DNA of 64,000 bases, taken from the NCBI GenBank assembly GCA_028704385.1, contig JAQVLA010000011.1, positions 1 through 64,000 on the forward strand, in the 5' to 3' direction. This document shows positions 27,737 through 36,968 of the stretch, piece after piece. A program made the translations under genes and the position numbers. Every line of letters starts with the position of its first letter. The first letter of the stretch is position 1. Under the pieces are notes generated by a model. It searched no databases, was not told the origin of the DNA, and saw nothing but the letters and a program-made list of their open reading frames with translations. The stretch is from Bacteroidales bacterium. GTDB lineage: Bacteria; Bacteroidota; Bacteroidia; Bacteroidales; F082.

Positions 27737-28108
27737 ATGAAAAAGAAAATTTTAGTTATGGATGATGAGCTTAGCATCAGGATGCTCCTCGAAAATTTCC
27801 TGAGTAAAAGCTACGATGTCATCACTAAAAATGACGGTATGGAAGGTATCAAATGGATGGAAGACGGCAATATGCCCGACCTCATTGTCGCTGATATTCA
27901 AATGCCCAATCTTGATGGTTACGAGTTCATTAAGAATATCCGTTCGAGTGGCTTTTTTAAAGATGTTCCTTTAATCATGTTGTCAGGCATCGAAAGCTCA
28001 CAGGAAAAAGTTAAGTGCCTCAAATTAGGAGCAAACGATTATATGGTAAAACCATTTAACCCGGAAGAGCTGTCCGTTCGAATCGAACTTCTGCTCGCCC
28101 GCAAATAA
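27737..28108 (+). CDS. Stand-alone response-regulator receiver, first gene of the polysaccharide locus
   Basis: 123 residues, a CheY-like receiver with no output domain. All phosphorylation residues are present: Asp9-Asp10 acidic pair, phospho-acceptor Asp53 (LIVADIQMP), Ser83 (MLSG) and Lys105 (YMVKPF). It must signal by protein contact or pass the phosphate on. It sits 17 bases before a sugar transferase whose own receiver domain has lost these residues, and about 20 kb upstream of a hybrid histidine kinase in the same run, so control of polymer initiation is the likely job. Confidence 0.9.
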   Translation: MKKKILVMDDELSIRMLLENFLSKSYDVITKNDGMEGIKWMEDGNMPDLIVADIQMPNLDGYEFIKNIRSSGFFKDVPLIMLSGIESSQEKVKCLKLGANDYMVKPFNPEELSVRIELLLARK

Positions 28109-28125
28109 CCCAAAATTGTTTTGCC

Positions 28126-29313
28126 ATGTCCGAGACCAGTCCTCATCAATATAAGGTGTTGTATATCGGTGGATATCCCGATTTTATCCAGGAGCTAAAC
28201 TCCCGGCCTGACTGGTTTGATTTAGTAGTTGTTGAAAACGGCTTAAAAGCCATGAGTTTGTTAAAGGAAGATAAATCCATTCATGCCATAATTTGTGAGA
28301 CCTACTTACCTGGAATGAACGGAATTGATATTGCTGAGATGCGTCAATTGAAACAAGTTCATGTTAAAACACCGTTTATACTGGTTTCACCCGAAAAAGA
28401 TGATAAAAACAAAGTAAAAGCCTTCAAAACTGCCGTAAACGACTTCTACGAAGGTAAACTGGATGCTGAAAAAATACACCACAGAATCAATTACCTCAGA
28501 AAATATTTTGCATATTACAGCACAATCTCCGAAGATTCAAAAACAAACCATGAATATAAAATACCCTGGGACAAAAGGCTTTTTGATATCATAGTTTCCT
28601 TTTTTGCCCTGCTTATCCTCTCTCCTGTTCTTATCATCGTGATGATTGCCATAAGAGCAGAATCGAAAGGAAAAGTATTTTATACCAGCAAACGTGTTGG
28701 AACAGGCTACAGAATTTTTGATTTTTACAAGTTACGTTCCATGCGCATCGGAGCAGATGCTGCACTTAAAGAATTGAAACATCTCAACCAATATGAAACA
28801 GAAAAAAAGGAAGAAGTAGCAAATGATTTCTGTCCGCGATGTGCTTCATTACCCGAAGGAGAATACTGTTCAGAGATACTTTATTCGGAAGGAAAAAAGA
28901 TATGTGAATATTGGTATTTTGAAAAGAAAAAGCAAAAGGCCGACAGCACCTTCATCAAAATAAAGGATGATCCGCGTGTGACAAGAGTTGGAAAATTCAT
29001 CCGCAATACCAGTATTGATGAGTTACCACAATTAGTAAATGTACTTAAAGGCGATATGTCAATAGTTGGTAACAGGCCACTCCCCTTATATGAAGCCGAA
29101 ATGCTTACATCGGATGATTGGAGCGAACGATTTATGGGTCCGGCTGGTATTACAGGGCTTTGGCAGGTTGAAAAACGAGGTAAAAAAGGTTCCATGTCAG
29201 AAGAGGAAAGGAAAGCACTGGACAATCAATACGCCAGAAATTATTCTTTTTGGGGGGATATTAAATTGATTTTAAAGACAATACCGGCAGTCTTTCAAAA
29301 AGAAAATGTTTAA
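28126..29313 (+). CDS. Priming sugar-phosphate transferase fused to a degenerate receiver domain
   Basis: 395 residues. C-terminal half is a polyprenyl-phosphate sugar transferase (WbaP/PglC fold) that starts repeat-unit assembly on undecaprenyl phosphate: WDKRLFDIIVSFFALLI re-entrant/membrane helix (about 148-165), FDFYKLRSMR, RVTRVGKFIRNTSIDELPQL, KGDMSIVGNRPLP and ITGLWQV. N-terminal 1-125 has receiver layout (NGLKAMSLLKE, YLPGMNGIDI) but the acidic pair is Gly15-Gly16, the acceptor position is Glu58, and the conserved Lys position is Gly110 (Lys111 next), so it should not be phosphorylated normally. An insertion of about 70 residues inside the transferase holds four cysteines spaced CX2CX8CX11C (CPRC...C...C), possibly zinc-binding. 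Both additions are unusual for the family. Confidence 0.88.
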   Translation: MSETSPHQYKVLYIGGYPDFIQELNSRPDWFDLVVVENGLKAMSLLKEDKSIHAIICETYLPGMNGIDIAEMRQLKQVHVKTPFILVSPEKDDKNKVKAFKTAVNDFYEGKLDAEKIHHRINYLRKYFAYYSTISEDSKTNHEYKIPWDKRLFDIIVSFFALLILSPVLIIVMIAIRAESKGKVFYTSKRVGTGYRIFDFYKLRSMRIGADAALKELKHLNQYETEKKEEVANDFCPRCASLPEGEYCSEILYSEGKKICEYWYFEKKKQKADSTFIKIKDDPRVTRVGKFIRNTSIDELPQLVNVLKGDMSIVGNRPLPLYEAEMLTSDDWSERFMGPAGITGLWQVEKRGKKGSMSEEERKALDNQYARNYSFWGDIKLILKTIPAVFQKENV

Positions 29314-29354
29314 TTATCATGTTAGGAAATTGTTAAAAACTCTTTGATAACTCT

Positions 29355-30218
29355 ATGAATCAAAAATTATATATCAAAGTATTTCTTTTCTACCTTGCAA
29401 AATTGTTAACAGAACTAATAAAAAGTCAACAATTGAAACAACTTCTACATCATAGAGATTTTGCACACATTGTCATTGTAACATGTTTTTTATTCCTGGC
29501 AGTTCCAGGACTGGAAGCTCAAATCAGAGCTGATGATGAAACAAAATTGTTTAATCCGCTCACAGACGACATCACAAAACGTTTGCCAACCTTACGTGTT
29601 TTGTTAGATTCTGCCATTGCCAATGCCCCTTCGGTCAGATACGAAGAGCTAAAAGCCGATTTTTATTATTATGAACAAAAAACCCAGGAAAGATACTGGT
29701 TGGAACACTTTAGCTTTAATTTGGACTGGAACTGGGGAAAATGGAACTTCAGGGACCGCGACGAACTTACACGGCTTGATCGTTTTTACCTGAGCGAGTC
29801 ATTCCGTGATAATTTTGCAGTGGGTTTTTATATCCGTTTCCCGTTTGCAACACTTGTTGATCGCAGAAACAGAATAAACAAACAGAAAAAATGGATTGAA
29901 TTATCATTAGTACAGCGAGAAATCAACAAAAAATATATTGAAAGTGAAGTGATTGAAACTTACAATATGATGATACAATGGCAAAACTACATCAGAATTT
30001 ATAACGATTATCAAAAGTTTACCATGATCCAAATGCACATGGCTCAAAATCAATTTTTAAATGGTGAAATAGGAATTGCAGAATATACAAGGCTTAAAGA
30101 GATTCAAACACGCGGGGCTGTTGAATATCAGCAAGCTATAGCCGAATTTAGCAAAAATTATCAACTTCTTGAAATACTTACCGGAATCAACTTTAACCTG
30201 ATAAACGTACTAAGATAA
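29355..30218 (+). CDS. Half-length TolC-like outer-membrane protein of the polysaccharide locus
   Basis: 287 residues. A hydrophobic signal stretch at about 38-55 ends in LEAQ. The mature part looks like one TolC repeat: LRVLLDSAIANAPSVRYEEL (typical OMF opening helix), a barrel-type segment rich in W/F/R (WNWGKWNFRDR, FAVGFYIRFPFATL), then long helices (QREINKKYIESEVIETYNMM, NGEIGIAEYTRLKEIQTRG). True TolC proteins have two such repeats and about 430 or more residues, so this one would need more copies per pore. The long pre-signal extension suggests translation may really begin at TTG 29433. No Wza-type lipoprotein is present, so this is the candidate exit pore. Family placement is by pattern only. 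Confidence 0.68.
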   Translation: MNQKLYIKVFLFYLAKLLTELIKSQQLKQLLHHRDFAHIVIVTCFLFLAVPGLEAQIRADDETKLFNPLTDDITKRLPTLRVLLDSAIANAPSVRYEELKADFYYYEQKTQERYWLEHFSFNLDWNWGKWNFRDRDELTRLDRFYLSESFRDNFAVGFYIRFPFATLVDRRNRINKQKKWIELSLVQREINKKYIESEVIETYNMMIQWQNYIRIYNDYQKFTMIQMHMAQNQFLNGEIGIAEYTRLKEIQTRGAVEYQQAIAEFSKNYQLLEILTGINFNLINVLR

Positions 30219-30225
30219 CCCAACA

Positions 30226-33033
30226 ATGGATCTAGCTCAATTTATACGCGTATTTCGAAAAAATATTTTGCTACTGATTGCAATACCGCTGCTCCTGGCA
30301 GTTGTTGTTTATTACTTTACACGTAATCAAAGCAAAGTGTACGAATCGGAAGCGATTATCTATACTGGTATAACAACCGGCTACTCCATCGAATCAACTG
30401 CCCAACGACCTACCGACTTTTTTAGTACTTCGGCACAATTTGATAACCTGATAAATATAATCAATTCCCGGCAAACAATTGTAGAATCAGCCATTATGCT
30501 ATTGGCCCAGAATCTTTCTCTGGAAACGTATAACGCCCAATACATCTCAAAGGACAATTTTCAGAAACTTAATCAAATGGTTCCCAAGAGAGTGAAAGAT
30601 ATGGTTGTTAAAAACGGTAAGGCAGGAATAGAGCGCGAAAAAGAAGAACAAATCAAAAATCTGGAAAAAGAAATAAGAAACCTGGAAAAAGAAATAAGTA
30701 AAAAGAAAAATCGGGCATTAGTTGAACTTACAAACGGAAACGGAGACAGTAATTCAGCGGATTATGAGCCACAAACAGGTGTGACAAAAAATTCAGATCA
30801 GTATGCTGAAAGTCCTGAAGGTAGCAGTAATAAAAAAACCCATGTGGTGCAGGCAGGAGAAACGCTGCTCTCCATCTCCAGGAAATACGGCATAAGTCTT
30901 ACCAAACTCCGCGAACTTAACCACTTTGATGGGCAGCTAAAGGTTGGACAGCGAATTGTGATAACATCAAGTGGTACAAATCCGGGCAATAATTATGGGT
31001 ATTCAGAAAAAGTGGTTAGCCTCTATGATGAAGAGGAACTGCTTAATGATGTTGTTAACATGCCAGCCATTGAACCTAATCAGGAAGCTGCTTATAATCA
31101 AGCTTTTAGTTTTGATCTCGCTTCAGAATCAGAAGCCTTCACCATTGAGAAAGATCCAATAATACCAAGAGGAATTCGTGATGACGATTTTTATAAAACC
31201 ATTCAGAATTTCACAAATTACTATAACTCCAGTGATACTAATTTCATCTATGGATTACTGCATTACGGCCAAAGTCCGCACTACAGCATCAATTCCATCA
31301 AAAAACTACAGATATACAGGATTAACAACAGCGATCTGGTCCGATTAATCTATACCTCTGATGATCCAGGAATTTGCCAGCAAACGCTAAAAATTATCGC
31401 ACAGGTTTTTGTAAAAAATTACAAGCTTTTAAAAGAGAACCAAACCGATCTGGTGGTAGCATATTTTAAAAGTCAGGTTGATTCGGCTGACAGGCAACTT
31501 CAGGCAGCAGAAGACAGATTGCTGAAATTCAACAAAAAGAACAACATCATCAATTATGCCGAGCAAACAAAATACATAGCTGCTCAAAAGGAAGACCTGG
31601 ATCTGTATTATCAGAATGAGCAGGTACGCATGGCTCAGGCATCTGCAGCCTTACGCGAATTGGAGACAAAACTCACCAGACGCGACAGTATCTATCTGAA
31701 AAGTGATATGATCAATCAGAAAAGAAAACAATTTGCAGATATTTCAGAGAAGATTTTGATCAACGAACTGGCCGAAGATTACGATCAGCGAATAGGTAAT
31801 GAGATTGCCCGATTGCGTATCGAAGCAGACCAACTCAGAGATGAGATTAAACTTTATGTAGATCAACTCTATTTGTACAGCCATTCAACACAGGGTGTTC
31901 CAATAGCAGCCTTATTGGACGAATGGCTCAGTAATGCGCTTACCTACGAGGAAGCTAAAGCCAGTCTGGTTGTGCTTTCGAGAAGGAAAATGGATTTTGT
32001 TAGAACGTATCAGCGTTTTGCCCCGCTGGGTGCCATGCTCAAACGTATTGAACGGGAAATAACGGTTGCCGAACAATCCTATCTCGAATTGTTGCGCAGT
32101 CTTAACCTGGCTAAAATGCGACAGCAAAACCTGCAAATGGCTACTAATATACGCATCGTTGACCCTCCCTATTTTCCGTTGAGTGCGCAAGCTTCTAAAG
32201 CCAAATTTTTAGTTCCGGCTGCTGCTATTATCGGATTTTTGCTGGTGGCATTTATCATTTTGGTTTTGGAGTATTTTGACCAGTCACTCCGAAATCCGGA
32301 ACGTGTCTCGAAACGGGTCAACCTCAAGATTGCTGGTGCCTACCCTTATCTTGGGTCTAACATCGAAATGAAAAACCGAGCAGTGATCAGCAACCGGCTT
32401 ATTGAAATGATCCTGCAAAATTTGAAGCTTCAGCTATCACATAATGCCATATTTCCGGCACAAAAGCCATATTTCATACTTTTCTTTAGCACTCAGGAGC
32501 AAACCGGAAAAACCTTTATAGCGCAAAAACTGGCCAACAAACTCAGAACCTATGGCGAAAAAGTTTTGGTATTGAACTATAACAATACATTTGACTATGA
32601 AACGGATCAACAGGATTTCAACCTGACATACCTCTACGAAATTGCTGAAGATTTTGCCAAGGCTTCCACTATTAAAGACTTGATCAGTAATCACATACTC
32701 AGAAAAGAAAATTATGATTATGATTATATCTTTTTGGAGATACCTTCCATTATCTACCACGATTACCCACTTGAACTAATGAACAAGGTAGATGCCTCAC
32801 TCATGCTGCTAAAGTCGAGTAGTAAATGGAATAAGGCAGACGAAAGTGCACTAAACAGACTGAAACAAGTGTTGCGTGAAGAACCGCTGATTGTTTTAAA
32901 CGAAGCCGAAGACTATGCCATTGAGGAGATTATTTCAGGTATTAAAGTTAAAAAGACCTCACCCTTTAAGGCGAAATTGCTTCGTGTCATTTCTTATCCT
33001 GCCAGAATAAAAGTTCAGGTAAAAGAAAACTAA
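30226..33033 (+). CDS. Wzz/Wzc-type polysaccharide copolymerase with periplasmic LysM domain and degenerate kinase domain
   Basis: 935 residues. Membrane segment 1 at about 14-30 begins a Wzz domain (VFRKNILLLIAIPLLLAVVV). A charged coiled stretch follows (about 140-160), then a complete LysM module at 205-247 (THVVQAGETLLSISRKYG, LKVGQRIVI), long periplasmic helices (about 400-560), and membrane segment 2 at about 660-683 preceded by the proline motif VDPPYFP. The cytoplasmic tail resembles a BY-kinase: Walker A-like STQEQTGKT at 755-763. The Walker A' aspartate is missing (VLVLNYNN where VLLIDxDxR is expected) and there is no C-terminal tyrosine cluster. It probably controls chain length or export without autophosphorylation. 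It lies seven bases after the TolC-like gene. Confidence 0.85.
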   Translation: MDLAQFIRVFRKNILLLIAIPLLLAVVVYYFTRNQSKVYESEAIIYTGITTGYSIESTAQRPTDFFSTSAQFDNLINIINSRQTIVESAIMLLAQNLSLETYNAQYISKDNFQKLNQMVPKRVKDMVVKNGKAGIEREKEEQIKNLEKEIRNLEKEISKKKNRALVELTNGNGDSNSADYEPQTGVTKNSDQYAESPEGSSNKKTHVVQAGETLLSISRKYGISLTKLRELNHFDGQLKVGQRIVITSSGTNPGNNYGYSEKVVSLYDEEELLNDVVNMPAIEPNQEAAYNQAFSFDLASESEAFTIEKDPIIPRGIRDDDFYKTIQNFTNYYNSSDTNFIYGLLHYGQSPHYSINSIKKLQIYRINNSDLVRLIYTSDDPGICQQTLKIIAQVFVKNYKLLKENQTDLVVAYFKSQVDSADRQLQAAEDRLLKFNKKNNIINYAEQTKYIAAQKEDLDLYYQNEQVRMAQASAALRELETKLTRRDSIYLKSDMINQKRKQFADISEKILINELAEDYDQRIGNEIARLRIEADQLRDEIKLYVDQLYLYSHSTQGVPIAALLDEWLSNALTYEEAKASLVVLSRRKMDFVRTYQRFAPLGAMLKRIEREITVAEQSYLELLRSLNLAKMRQQNLQMATNIRIVDPPYFPLSAQASKAKFLVPAAAIIGFLLVAFIILVLEYFDQSLRNPERVSKRVNLKIAGAYPYLGSNIEMKNRAVISNRLIEMILQNLKLQLSHNAIFPAQKPYFILFFSTQEQTGKTFIAQKLANKLRTYGEKVLVLNYNNTFDYETDQQDFNLTYLYEIAEDFAKASTIKDLISNHILRKENYDYDYIFLEIPSIIYHDYPLELMNKVDASLMLLKSSSKWNKADESALNRLKQVLREEPLIVLNEAEDYAIEEIISGIKVKKTSPFKAKLLRVISYPARIKVQVKEN

Positions 33034-33041
33034 CCTGAGCC

Positions 33042-34472
33042 ATGAACAGATTCAGGCAGATAATCACCAGCAATAACTTCCTATCGCTGGCCAATAATGG
33101 CCTGATAGCGGTATTTGGTTTCTTAAGTTTTATCATGTTGGTTCGTATGGTACCACAGGAAACATTTGGTGAATGGGTACTTTTTATTACAGCTTCAAAT
33201 TTTATTGATATGCTTCGCTTTGGCATAACCCGTACGGCACTTATACGGTTTTTGTCGGGTGCTAAAGAGGATGAAGCCAGAAAATTTATGGGAGCAAACA
33301 ATACTATCAATCTCTTATCCACTATTTTACTGGCAGTTATTTTGTTTTTCATTTATCATTTCGAGAGCGAATCAATTCGGGAATCAGGTTTTGATATGTT
33401 TTTCAAATGGTATCCGCTGTTGGCATTTTTAAGCCTGCCCTTCAATAATGCACAATCAGTGCTTCAGGCGCAACTGCGATTTGACAAAATGCTGTGGTTA
33501 AGACTTGTAAATGTTGGCGTTTTTATGATTTTTTTAGCCTTTAACATCTTTCTGAAATACGACATAACAATAATACTGTTTGCCTATCTGATTGCTAATC
33601 TGCTAAGCTCATTAATTGCCAGCATTCTAAACTGGGATGGTATCCGATATATTTTTAGGACAAAAATGGATGAGATTAAAACCATTTTGAACTTTGGAAA
33701 ATATACCACTGGCACACTGATTGGAAGCAATTTACTGAAAAGCTCCGACACCTTTATTATTGGCTTAAGTGCTTTTTTAGGGCCTTTGGGTGTTGCATTG
33801 TACAGCATTCCACTCAAGTTGACCGAAATCATTGAAATTCCGCTTAGGAGTTTTGCTGCCACTGCTTTTCCCGGTATGTCAAAAGCCAGCCTGGAAAACA
33901 ATCAGGCTGAAGTAAAAAGGATATTTTATGCTAACTCAGGGGGAACAACTTTCCTGATGATTCCGCTGATGTTGTTTAGTTTTGTTTTTGCCGAAGAGAT
34001 TGTCTTTATCCTGGGGGGAAGCGATTATCTGGTAACAGCCAATATCTTCAGAATTTTTTGTGTGTATGGATTAATGCTTCCGATTGACCGGTTTATTGGT
34101 GTTGCCCTGGATAGTGTAAACCAACCGAAAAGTAATTTCATTAAAGTATTGTATATGACGGCAGCCAATATTTTTGGAGATTTATTGGTAGTTTTTGGCT
34201 TGCCAACACTGATGCTGGGTTTTTCTTTTTTCGTTTTAGTTTTATCTGGTGTATTACCTGATAGTGCCTACGATTTGGCTCATGGCTTAACAATAATAAA
34301 AACATTGGAATTTGTAGCAATCATAACCGTTTTGTTTACTTTAATCGGGATTGCTGTTGGATTTCACTACTTAGGTAAAACAATAAATATCAAGTTTTTA
34401 GATATATTCAGAATTGGCTTCTCCGAAACATTTAAGCTGTTGAAGGTTTATTTGCCACAAAGAAAAGTTTAA
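33042..34472 (+). CDS. Wzx-type polysaccharide flippase
   Basis: 476 residues with 12-14 hydrophobic segments in the MATE/MVF polysaccharide-transporter pattern. The start (FLSLANNGLIAVFGFLSFIML), the MVPQETFGEWVLF stretch and LRSFAATAFPGMSKAS are typical of O-antigen/EPS flippases that move undecaprenyl-linked repeat units to the periplasmic face. Eight bases after the copolymerase and 18 before the polymerase. Confidence 0.88.
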   Translation: MNRFRQIITSNNFLSLANNGLIAVFGFLSFIMLVRMVPQETFGEWVLFITASNFIDMLRFGITRTALIRFLSGAKEDEARKFMGANNTINLLSTILLAVILFFIYHFESESIRESGFDMFFKWYPLLAFLSLPFNNAQSVLQAQLRFDKMLWLRLVNVGVFMIFLAFNIFLKYDITIILFAYLIANLLSSLIASILNWDGIRYIFRTKMDEIKTILNFGKYTTGTLIGSNLLKSSDTFIIGLSAFLGPLGVALYSIPLKLTEIIEIPLRSFAATAFPGMSKASLENNQAEVKRIFYANSGGTTFLMIPLMLFSFVFAEEIVFILGGSDYLVTANIFRIFCVYGLMLPIDRFIGVALDSVNQPKSNFIKVLYMTAANIFGDLLVVFGLPTLMLGFSFFVLVLSGVLPDSAYDLAHGLTIIKTLEFVAIITVLFTLIGIAVGFHYLGKTINIKFLDIFRIGFSETFKLLKVYLPQRKV

Positions 34473-34490
34473 TTTTAGTACTTTTATGCA

Positions 34491-35987
34491 ATGATGTTTT
34501 CTTTTTTAAAGGATAAAATAGGTTCGGATAAACTGCAGCATCCCTTGGTGTTAGCAGCATTATTCATTGTCACCATTATCCTGGGAATAATTATTGCAAA
34601 AGGCGGCATCCTTATTGCGGCTGCATTGGTGGTGCTTTTTCCGGTTATAGTTTATTTTAACAGATTTTTTAGTAATCCCAGAATAGGAATTTATACAATT
34701 GTGATTCTCGGATTTATTGCAATTGGTCTTACACGTTATATTCGAAATATTCCTTTTGGACTTTCAGTTGACGGTTTTCTTGTTTTGACCTACGTTGCCG
34801 TTTTTTTCAGATATTTTAATGAAGGGATCAGATGGCAAAATGCCAACCGTGACCTTACCTATCTTGCAATTATTTGGTTTTCCTATTCAATATTGCAACT
34901 TTTTAACCCTGAAGCACTTAGTCGTACGGCCTGGTTTTATGCCATGCGCGGGATCAGCTTGTATATGTTATTGTTGGTTCCTTTGAGTTTTATGATTTTC
35001 AACCGGTTAAAGTTTTTATATGTTTTCTTGTATCTGTGGGGTATTTTCTCGATATTGGGCACACTCAAAGGTTTGCAACAATTATATATCGGACCCGACA
35101 GTGCCGAACAATTCTGGCTTGATACAGTGGGAGGTGTCACTCATATCCTTTTTGGAGAACTTCGTGTGTTTTCATTTTTTAGTGATGCAGGTCAGTTTGG
35201 TGCTGCACAAGGAGCAGCCGGCATTGTTGGTTTGCTGGTGGCGATAAATATCAAAGGACTGCATAATAAAATATTCTTTCTGTTTATGGGAGTTATGGGC
35301 TTGTGGGGAATGATGATTTCTGGTACTCGCGGTGCCATGATAGTGCCAATGGTGGCAGGCATTACTTATATTGTGCACAGGAAAAACCTTAGGGTAATAT
35401 TCATTGGAGGTTTCATTCTGGCACTTGTTTACATATTTTTTGCTTACACCTATATTGGACAGAGCAACTCACAGATCAGACGTATGCGCACCGCATTCAG
35501 ACCCGAAGAGGATGAATCCTATCTGGTTCGGATCGAAAACAGAAGAATTCTGTCGGGTTATCTGGCTACCAGGCCCTTTGGCGGAGGTATTGGAAGTGCA
35601 GGCGACTGGGGCAAGCGATTCTCCCCACAGGGATTTCTTGCGCAGGTTGCCACTGATAGCTGGTACGTACAAATCTGGGCCGAACAGGGTATAATTGGTT
35701 TGATTCTTCATCTTTCAATTCTATCGTTTATCCTCATCAAGGGTTCCTACCTTATTATGTTTAAACTCAAAGAACAAGAAATCAGAGGAATTATGAGTGC
35801 CCTCATGGCCGGATTTACAGGTATCATGGGGGCTAGCTACGGCAATGGAGTTTTAGGCCAGATGCCTACCGGTATCCTGATTTATATAAGTTGGACAATG
35901 ATTTTTATGAGCAGACAATTGGAAAGAGAATATACAAGTCTCATTGGTCAGGGAAAATCGCCCTGGTCGTTGGATAATAAGACCTGA
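34491..35987 (+). CDS. Wzy/WaaL-type O-antigen polymerase/ligase-like membrane protein
   Basis: 498 residues, about a dozen membrane segments, with a large loop toward the C-terminal half. The stretch AAGIVGLLVAINIKG...MMISGTRGAMIVPMVAG is the typical core of the Wzy_C/WaaL family, and the loop with RIENRRILSGYLATRPFGGG followed by DSWYVQIWAEQGIIGL is its conserved second part (polymerase loop, arginine- and histidine/tryptophan-containing). Beside a flippase and a copolymerase, Wzy-type polymerisation is the likely job rather than lipid A ligation. Two consecutive ATGs (34491, 34494) could start it. The gap to the next gene is 59 bases. Confidence 0.88.
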   Translation: MMFSFLKDKIGSDKLQHPLVLAALFIVTIILGIIIAKGGILIAAALVVLFPVIVYFNRFFSNPRIGIYTIVILGFIAIGLTRYIRNIPFGLSVDGFLVLTYVAVFFRYFNEGIRWQNANRDLTYLAIIWFSYSILQLFNPEALSRTAWFYAMRGISLYMLLLVPLSFMIFNRLKFLYVFLYLWGIFSILGTLKGLQQLYIGPDSAEQFWLDTVGGVTHILFGELRVFSFFSDAGQFGAAQGAAGIVGLLVAINIKGLHNKIFFLFMGVMGLWGMMISGTRGAMIVPMVAGITYIVHRKNLRVIFIGGFILALVYIFFAYTYIGQSNSQIRRMRTAFRPEEDESYLVRIENRRILSGYLATRPFGGGIGSAGDWGKRFSPQGFLAQVATDSWYVQIWAEQGIIGLILHLSILSFILIKGSYLIMFKLKEQEIRGIMSALMAGFTGIMGASYGNGVLGQMPTGILIYISWTMIFMSRQLEREYTSLIGQGKSPWSLDNKT

Positions 35988-36046
35988 AATTTTTGAAGCG
36001 AAAGGTTTTTTTACATTAAATTAGTTGATAATTTTAATCCAGCCCA

Positions 36047-36961
36047 ATGGAACAATCTACACCACATACCAATAAATGGCCATTCGTTTCAATTATAACC
36101 GTTAACTACAACCAAAGTGGTGTTACTTTAGAATTTTTGGAATCATTAAAATCATGTACCTATCCAAATTTTGAAGTTTGGGTGGTGGATAATGCCTCAC
36201 CAAGTGATAATCCTGATCGGATAAAAAAATGCTTCCCTGAAGTTAATCTGATTAAAACAGAAAAAAACCTTGGTTTCGCAGGAGGTAACAATGTAGCCGT
36301 AAAGAAAGCCAACGGAGACTATCTGCTTTTTATCAATAACGATACAGAAATCGAGCCCGGCTTTTTGCAACCCATGGTTCAGCTTCTGGAAGAAAATCCT
36401 GAAATTGGTATGGTCAGTCCAAAAATACACTATTTCCATACACAAAACACTTTTCAATATGCCGGCTTCACCCCTATCAATCGCATAACAATCCGCAATC
36501 ACGCAATCGGTTTTGGTGAATTGGATAAAGGCCAGTATGATCATACCATTCAAACAGGTTCCATTTTTGGTGCCGCCATGCTGGTACCACGCAAAGTGAT
36601 AGACGAAGCAGGCATGATGGATGAAATATTTTTCCTGTATTATGAAGAGCATGACTGGGCTGCTCGCATCGAACGAGCCGGATATAAACTTTATTTTGAT
36701 GGCCGGTCGTTGGTAAAACATAAAGAATCTATTTCTACGATAAAAGACAGCCCTTTTCAAATCTTTTACCTCAATCGCGGGAGGATACTTTACGCCCGTC
36801 GGAACAACAAGGGTATGATGAAGTTAATAAGTTTGTTATTCCTGTATTTGATTAGTATGCCAAAAATCATGCTTGTTTTTGCTCTCAAAGGAAAAAAGGA
36901 TCTTTCAAAAGCGGTTTTTAAGGCAGTGTGGTGGAATTTAACTCATAAAGCAGAAAATTAA
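36047..36961 (+). CDS. GT2 glycosyltransferase, rhamnosyltransferase-like (module copy A1)
   Basis: 304 residues, GT-A fold inverting transferase. SIITVNYNQS at the nucleotide-sugar site, VVDNASP, FINNDTEI as the DxD-equivalent metal motif and FFLYYEEHDWAARIERAGY as the acceptor/catalytic base region. A hydrophobic C-terminal stretch (LISLLFLYLISMPKIMLVFAL) suggests membrane attachment. It is a clear paralogue of the gene at 38207: same length, same block order (APINRITIRNHAIG against TPINYITMRNNAIG). Confidence 0.9.
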   Translation: MEQSTPHTNKWPFVSIITVNYNQSGVTLEFLESLKSCTYPNFEVWVVDNASPSDNPDRIKKCFPEVNLIKTEKNLGFAGGNNVAVKKANGDYLLFINNDTEIEPGFLQPMVQLLEENPEIGMVSPKIHYFHTQNTFQYAGFTPINRITIRNHAIGFGELDKGQYDHTIQTGSIFGAAMLVPRKVIDEAGMMDEIFFLYYEEHDWAARIERAGYKLYFDGRSLVKHKESISTIKDSPFQIFYLNRGRILYARRNNKGMMKLISLLFLYLISMPKIMLVFALKGKKDLSKAVFKAVWWNLTHKAEN

Positions 36962-36968
36962 AAATCCA

